This document shows, in pieces, positions 1 through 3,479 of a DNA stretch of 5,895 nt; position 1 is the first letter of the stretch, and each line of letters opens with the position of its first letter. A model generated the notes under the pieces. The model did no database searches. It saw only the letters and a program-made list of their open reading frames with translations, and had not been told where the DNA came from. The stretch spans positions 1 to 5,895 of the forward strand of contig JAOABT010000408.1 of NCBI GenBank assembly GCA_026418215.1, written 5' to 3'. Position numbers and translations under genes: made by a program. The stretch comes from Clostridia bacterium. GTDB lineage: Bacteria > Bacillota > Clostridia > DSM-8532.

Positions 1-775
1 CGCCTTTGTAGAGAACAGCCTTATTGTTGGTCAAAAGCTTTGCCACTGTAGGGATCAAAGCACCAAAGAGCCAGTAGGTGCCAACGACCACCGCAATGAC
101 AACAAAAAGCTCCAAGGCAATATACTTACTGAAGTAGTAGCCTGCACCGATCAAAAGAACTGAAAGAATAGCGCGTATGAGCTTGAACTTTGGCTCCTTC
201 TCCTCTTTAGAGGCATCGCGGATTAGATCGATGAGCTTGGAGCGCCATACGCTGATAAAATGTTGAATCGAGACAAACAGGAAGATAAAGCCAAAGACAT
301 AAACCAACTCCTGAACGCCCTTAATAGGGATTGAGAAGCTGATGGAAGCATTGAGCAGTGCCACCTTGGCAACAGCCATCAAAAAGAGTCTTGAAAAGAG
401 GATGCCAATGGCAAGCCCCGCTGCGATGGCGACTATACCCGTGAAAAGACTCTCAATGGCGAAAATATAACCGATTTTTCGGCTACTGATGCCCATCAGG
501 GAGTAAATCCCGATTTCTTTCTTCCTCTGCTTCATAAAAAAGCTGCTGGAGTAGGTGATAAAGAAGATCAAAAAGACAACGAGAATGAAGGAGGTTACCG
601 AGGACGCCATCTTTGCGACCTGTATGGTGTCTCTTGCCTTTAAGAAGCCGGGATCATATTTCAACATCATGAAATCATAGTAAGCCGCAACGGCAAAGAT
701 CATGACGGCCAGATAGAACCCATAGGCCTTCAGGTTGGTTCTGAACATTTTATAGGCGATATTAAAGGAGTTCAT
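1..775 (-). CDS. BceB/FtsX-type ABC transporter permease, N-terminal part (C-terminus outside window)
   Basis: This is the membrane subunit of a peptide-antibiotic ABC transporter and partner of the ATPase encoded just upstream. The frame is open from the ATG at 775 to the left edge, giving 258 residues; BceB-type permeases usually have about 620-670, so more than half is missing, including the large extracellular loop that sets substrate specificity. Hydrophobic segments are visible at about residues 18-36, 58-78, 103-128, 155-175, 200-218 and 220-242. Between segments 2 and 3 is the conserved FtsX-family cytoplasmic stretch (residues 82-102, with KQRKKEIGIYSLMG), which probably contacts the ATPase. 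The start is supported by a strong Shine-Dalgarno site inside the end of the ATPase gene, and the 14-nt overlap suggests translational coupling. In the family, such proteins move or detach cell-wall-active peptides (bacitracin, lantibiotics) and also act as sensors for the kinase. The family call is firm; the substrate is unknown. Confidence 0.9.
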   Translation of the reverse strand, partial: MNSFNIAYKMFRTNLKAYGFYLAVMIFAVAAYYDFMMLKYDPGFLKARDTIQVAKMASSVTSFILVVFLIFFITYSSSFFMKQRKKEIGIYSLMGISSRKIGYIFAIESLFTGIVAIAAGLAIGILFSRLFLMAVAKVALLNASISFSIPIKGVQELVYVFGFIFLFVSIQHFISVWRSKLIDLIRDASKEEKEPKFKLIRAILSVLLIGAGYYFSKYIALELFVVIAVVVGTYWLFGALIPTVAKLLTNNKAVLYKG

Positions 776-1526
776 GCGCACCCACCCCTCCCATGGCACC
801 GAGCATATCCAGAATCTTGTGGAAGAGGTCCTTGCGGCTTCCACTGCTGTCCAGCCGGGCATGAATCGCACCGTCCTTCAGGAACATGATTCTTCCGCAG
901 TAGCTTGCAGCAAAGGCATCGTGGGTGACCATGATAATGGTCGTTCCAAAGTTTGTGTTAAGCCTTTTAAAGCATTCCAGCAGCTCCGCGGAGGCCTTGG
1001 AATCAAGCGCACCTGTGGGCTCGTCAGCAAAGATGACCGAGGGATTCATGATAAGGGCCCTAGCGGCAGCAACACGCTGCTTCTGACCGCCAGAAAGCTG
1101 ATAAGGATATTTTGTAAGCTGCTGCTCAATGCCGAAAAAGCCTGCAAGCTCATGAACCTTTGCCGTGATATCCTTGTGATTGGCTTTATTGAGGGCCAGC
1201 GGCAGTGCAATATTGTCCATGACGGTCATATTATCAAGAAGATTGAAGTCCTGGAAAACGAAGCCGATTCGGTCTCTTCTGAATTTTGCAAGCTCCTCGT
1301 TCTTGATGGAAAAGAGGTCCATACCGTTGAAGCTGACCTTCCCCGAGGTGGGCTTGTCGATGGTGGAAAGAATATTAAGAAGTGTGGTTTTACCCGAGCC
1401 TGAGGGCCCCATGATAGCCAGAAATTCTCCCTTGTTGACCTCCAGGTCGATGCCGGTGAGAGCCTGATATTTTACGCCCTTAGAGCCGTACTCTTTTTTT
1501 AAATCCTGTGTCTTGATAATGGTCAT
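762..1526 (-). CDS. BceA-type ABC transporter ATP-binding protein
   Basis: This 254-residue cytoplasmic ATPase powers the neighbouring permease. All nucleotide-binding motifs are intact and in order: Walker A GPSGSGKT at residues 40-47, Q-loop glutamine at Q92 (VFQDFNLL), signature LSGGQ at 144-148, Walker B VIFADEP at 164-170, D-loop ALDS at 173-176 and H-loop H202. The length is normal for the BceA/MacB/LolD-like group of ATPases that pair with FtsX-type permeases. The start at 1526 follows a strong Shine-Dalgarno (CGGAGG at 1535-1540, minus strand). The gene lies 98 bp downstream of the histidine kinase and has its own putative promoter and operator in that gap, so it is probably induced through the two-component system. 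The C-terminal tail after about residue 240 is glycine-rich (MLGAMGGVGAHELL) and may be lineage-specific, because the permease start and its ribosome binding site are encoded there. Substrate is inferred from family and context only. Confidence 0.95.
   Translation of the reverse strand: MTIIKTQDLKKEYGSKGVKYQALTGIDLEVNKGEFLAIMGPSGSGKTTLLNILSTIDKPTSGKVSFNGMDLFSIKNEELAKFRRDRIGFVFQDFNLLDNMTVMDNIALPLALNKANHKDITAKVHELAGFFGIEQQLTKYPYQLSGGQKQRVAAARALIMNPSVIFADEPTGALDSKASAELLECFKRLNTNFGTTIIMVTHDAFAASYCGRIMFLKDGAIHARLDSSGSRKDLFHKILDMLGAMGGVGAHELL
785..791 (-). promoter_or_regulatory. Ribosome binding site of the permease gene
   Basis: On the minus strand this reads GGAGGGG, nine bases before the ATG at 775, and sits in the last codons of the ATPase gene. 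It fixes the permease start inside the upstream gene and supports the 14-nt gene overlap. Confidence 0.7.
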
Positions 1527-1534
1527 TTTCGTTT

Positions 1535-1540
1535 CCTCCG
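1535..1540 (-). promoter_or_regulatory. Ribosome binding site of the ATPase gene
   Basis: The minus strand reads CGGAGG, followed by AAACGAAA and the ATG at 1526. It is near-consensus and well spaced, which favours this start over any internal ATG. Confidence 0.7.
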
Positions 1541-1564
1541 AAGCATGTTGGTTTTTACTGTTTC

Positions 1565-1593
1565 ATTCTACAGGAGAGTACAAAGGGCATCCA
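1565..1593 (-). promoter_or_regulatory. Putative sigma-A promoter of the ATPase-permease operon
   Basis: On the minus strand a good -10 box TAGAAT (1565-1570) lies 17 bp from a weak -35 TGGATG (1588-1593). A weak -35 with a perfect palindrome two bases upstream of it (1596-1610) is typical of promoters that need a bound response regulator. The transcript would start near 1558 and leave an untranslated leader of about 30 nt before the ATPase ATG. The boxes were placed by eye; the -35 matches the consensus at only three of six bases. Confidence 0.5.
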
Positions 1594-1595
1594 TC

Positions 1596-1610
1596 ATGTC
1601 AGGGTGACAT
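1596..1610. promoter_or_regulatory. Palindromic operator candidate, ATGTCA-N3-TGACAT
   Basis: This is a perfect inverted repeat with 6-bp arms and a GGG (plus strand) centre, in the gap between kinase and ATPase genes. OmpR-family regulators of Bce-type systems are known to bind short inverted repeats just upstream of the transporter promoter, and this one abuts the predicted -35. It is unlikely to be a terminator because no run of T follows on either strand. Binding by the neighbouring regulator is inferred. Confidence 0.55.
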
Positions 1611-1624
1611 TTCGGGGCCTAATG

Positions 1625-2653
1625 TTATAATTTTGTCACATTGAGATAATCATTGATTTTCTGAAAGGTCAGCCTGAATTCCGTATAAGCGCCTTCTTTA
1701 GATTGCGCCTCCAGCCCGATGCCAAGCTTATCCGCGATCTTTTTAGAGTAATAAAGCCCCATACCGGTGGACTTGGTGGTCTTGCGGCCATTTTCACCGG
1801 TAAAACCCCTATCAAAAATGCGCGGAAGGTCGGCGGCTGGGATGCCCAAACCATTATCCCGTATAGACAAGCAGATAGCCTTTGTTCTTTCTTCAGCATG
1901 AATCATGATGCTGCCATCCTGCTCGACATATTTACTGGCATTGTTTAAAATCTGCTCGAGAATATAGACCACCCATTTTTCATCAGAAACCACGTGATAA
2001 TCCAGATTTGAAACCTCAACCTCGATATTTTTGTTCACGAGGAAATAGGAGTTTATGCGGATGGCTTCCTTGACAACCTTTTTAATGCTGAATTCATGGA
2101 CCGAGAGGTCTTCCTGATAGTAAGCGGCCCTTCCGGCGTAAAGCACCTGATTAACTAAGAATTTAAGGCGCTCCAGCTCCGTTTTGAACCTATGGGACTG
2201 TTCGGTACTTAGCTCATCATTGTTTTCAACCATGAGCTCGGTAACGGAAATCGGAATCTTCACCTCGTGCACCCACCTGGTAATGTAGTTGCGGAGCTCG
2301 TCAAGATCATTCTTATACCGCTCGACAAGCTCATGACATTCAGAATTTTTAAGCTCCACGGTATCCCGCAGCAGATGTGAAAAGAAGGAGGAATCCTCGG
2401 GCAGAAGATAGTCTATACTCCGGCGCTCGGATAGGGTTTGCCTGAGCTTGGAATATTTTGTTCTGACACTTATATAGCCGTATAGGAAAAAAACCAGAAA
2501 AATGGTAACGAGCATGACATTGAGGTAGAGGATATCCTTAAGGCTCTTATTGATAGCGGTGCTGACATACAAAAGGGCATCAATAAGGATAAGGACCAAA
2601 AGCTGGCTCAGCCAGATCAATTTTGTATTTCTGATATACTCTCGGAATTTCAT
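1625..2653 (-). CDS. BceS-type intramembrane-sensing sensor histidine kinase
   Basis: This 342-residue membrane kinase phosphorylates the response regulator encoded just upstream. Two hydrophobic segments (about residues 13-33 and 41-62) are joined by only a handful of residues, so there is no extracellular sensor domain; this is the hallmark of intramembrane-sensing kinases, which in Bce systems receive their signal from the partner ABC transporter. The dimerisation and phosphoacceptor helix carries WVHEVKIPI with the phosphorylated His at H129. The ATPase domain shows the N box (QILNNASKY, about 235-242), G1 box DNGLGIP (266-272), F box around F280 and G2 box STGMGL (295-300), all intact. 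Length is close to that of BceS (about 330). Its ATG overlaps the regulator's stop codon (ATGA, 2650-2653), so the two are translated as a coupled pair. The end of the gene may contain part of a regulatory site for the transporter promoter. No degenerate residues were seen. Confidence 0.94.
   Translation of the reverse strand: MKFREYIRNTKLIWLSQLLVLILIDALLYVSTAINKSLKDILYLNVMLVTIFLVFFLYGYISVRTKYSKLRQTLSERRSIDYLLPEDSSFFSHLLRDTVELKNSECHELVERYKNDLDELRNYITRWVHEVKIPISVTELMVENNDELSTEQSHRFKTELERLKFLVNQVLYAGRAAYYQEDLSVHEFSIKKVVKEAIRINSYFLVNKNIEVEVSNLDYHVVSDEKWVVYILEQILNNASKYVEQDGSIMIHAEERTKAICLSIRDNGLGIPAADLPRIFDRGFTGENGRKTTKSTGMGLYYSKKIADKLGIGLEAQSKEGAYTEFRLTFQKINDYLNVTKL
1633..1646. promoter_or_regulatory. 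Possible second, imperfect operator copy (TTGTCA-N3-TGAGA)
   Basis: The plus strand reads TGTCA (1634-1638), three bases, then TGAGA (1642-1646), with one mismatch from the TGTCA-N3-TGACA core of the palindrome at 1596-1610 and the same spacer length. The two copies are 37 bp apart start to start, and this one lies within the last codons of the kinase gene. Tandem sites are common for OmpR-family regulators, but a single imperfect copy in coding sequence could be chance. Confidence 0.25.
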
Positions 2654-3324
2654 GTGACAATGTACCCCTGGCCTTTCTTGGTTTCTATAAAATCGGGCTT
2701 GCCCAGCTCTGCAAGCTTGGCGCGTAACCTGTTGATATTTACCGTAAGGGTGTTGTCGTTGACATAAAGGTCGTCATCCCACAAAAGCTGCATGATGCTT
2801 TCCCGGGAGACAATCCGGCCTTTATGATTCATAAGGTGCAATAACATTTTGAGCTCATTCTTGGTCAGCTCGGCCTTTTTATCGTCCACCATAACCGATC
2901 CGTCACCGATATTCAATATGAGCCCGTCGTGCTCAAAGTACTCGGCATTTGAAGGCGTGTAATCGTAAGCCCTTCGAAGAACCGCTTGTATTTTGGCGAT
3001 CAGGACCTGCATGGAAAAAGGCTTGGTGATGTAATCATCAGCTCCTGAGTTGATGGCCATGACAATATCCATGTTGGCGTTTTGGGAGGAAAGGAAGATA
3101 ATGGGGAGCTTTGATATTTCCCGAATCCTGCTGCACCAATAGAAGCCGTCAAAGCAAGGAAGATTCACATCCATGATGACGAGCTGGGGCTTGATTCTGT
3201 TAAAATCATCCAAAATATTCTCAAAGTTGACCGAGGCCTGGGAAATAAAGCCCCATTTCTTTAGACCGTCCATCACCTGTTGGCAAAGTGCCGAGTCATC
3301 CTCGACAAGCATGATTTTGTGCAT
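2650..3324 (-). CDS. BceR-type OmpR/PhoB-family response regulator
   Basis: This 224-residue cytoplasmic transcription factor is the partner of the adjacent kinase. The receiver domain (about residues 1-118) has the acidic pocket E8/D9/D10, phosphoacceptor D52 in VIMDVNLP, the switch serine near S79 and the conserved K101 (KPF). A winged-helix DNA-binding domain follows (about 128-224), with the typical ELTKNELKMLLHLMNHKGR stretch, the recognition-helix region around TLTVNINRLRAKL (192-204) and the C-terminal wing ending in KKGQGYIVT. The start at 3324 has a Shine-Dalgarno-like AGGGTGAT (3328-3335, minus strand) and begins with the usual MHKIMLVEDD. It is the first gene of the leftward transcription unit, with an extended -10 promoter just upstream, and probably activates the ATPase-permease promoter at 1565-1610. 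Whether it also controls the divergent NRPS gene cannot be told from the sequence. Confidence 0.95.
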   Translation of the reverse strand: MHKIMLVEDDSALCQQVMDGLKKWGFISQASVNFENILDDFNRIKPQLVIMDVNLPCFDGFYWCSRIREISKLPIIFLSSQNANMDIVMAINSGADDYITKPFSMQVLIAKIQAVLRRAYDYTPSNAEYFEHDGLILNIGDGSVMVDDKKAELTKNELKMLLHLMNHKGRIVSRESIMQLLWDDDLYVNDNTLTVNINRLRAKLAELGKPDFIETKKGQGYIVT

Positions 3325-3359
3325 ATTATCACCCTATCGACGTTCTTTAACAACGATTC

Positions 3360-3368
3360 ATTATACCA
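3360..3368 (-). promoter_or_regulatory. Extended -10 promoter of the regulator-kinase operon
   Basis: The minus strand reads TGGTATAAT, a perfect TATAAT preceded by the TGn extension. No good -35 box lies 16-18 bp upstream, which the extended -10 can compensate for. Transcription would start near 3353, leaving a leader of about 28 nt before the regulator ATG at 3324. This suggests moderate constitutive expression of the sensing pair. Confidence 0.6.
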
Positions 3369-3464
3369 TTATTTTCTTGTGTTCGTGTGCCACAAAATCC
3401 AACTAAATGGCGTAATATTCACTGTTATGATAAAATATGCCAATAAAGATAAAAGTTATGGAGC

Positions 3465-3471
3465 AGGAAGG
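3465..3471 (+). promoter_or_regulatory. Ribosome binding site of the NRPS gene
   Basis: AGGAAGG lies eight bases before the ATG at 3480. It decides the start: the protein then begins MKETVFFPLS, placing the first condensation-domain motif directly at the N-terminus, as expected. Confidence 0.75.
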
Positions 3472-3479
3472 TATCAAGC

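Larger units (their letters stand above)
3325..3479. other. Divergent intergenic region between regulator and NRPS genes
   Basis: This 155-bp AT-rich stretch separates the leftward regulator operon from the rightward NRPS gene. It holds the extended -10 promoter at 3360-3368 and the NRPS ribosome binding site at 3465-3471. For the rightward gene only weak -10 candidates are visible (TATGAT at 3426-3431, TAAAAT at 3431-3436) with no convincing -35, so that promoter may depend on an activator. A short inverted repeat TTGTG-N9-CACAA (3377-3395) lies just upstream of the regulator promoter. The TGTCA-N3-TGACA motif seen before the ATPase gene is not present here. Confidence 0.6.

Noticed and set aside
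774..1403. Long plus-strand open frame opposite the ATPase gene
   Set aside because: It is antisense to an ATPase with every motif intact, its translation resembles no protein family, and it has no ribosome binding site; the same holds for the plus-strand frames at 1180-1467 and 1703-1948.
1494..1500. Run of seven T (A7 on the coding strand) in the ATPase gene as a possible slippage site
   Set aside because: The frame is continuous through it and encodes the normal N-terminal strand before Walker A; there is no overlapping product that slippage would make.
1596..1610. Hairpin read as a terminator after the kinase gene
   Set aside because: The arms are only six bases, the stem is not GC-rich and no T run follows on the minus strand; position next to the -35 fits an operator better.
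1669..1899. Minus-strand open frame inside the kinase gene in another frame
   Set aside because: It lies wholly within the ATPase domain of the kinase, whose own frame carries the N, G1 and G2 boxes.
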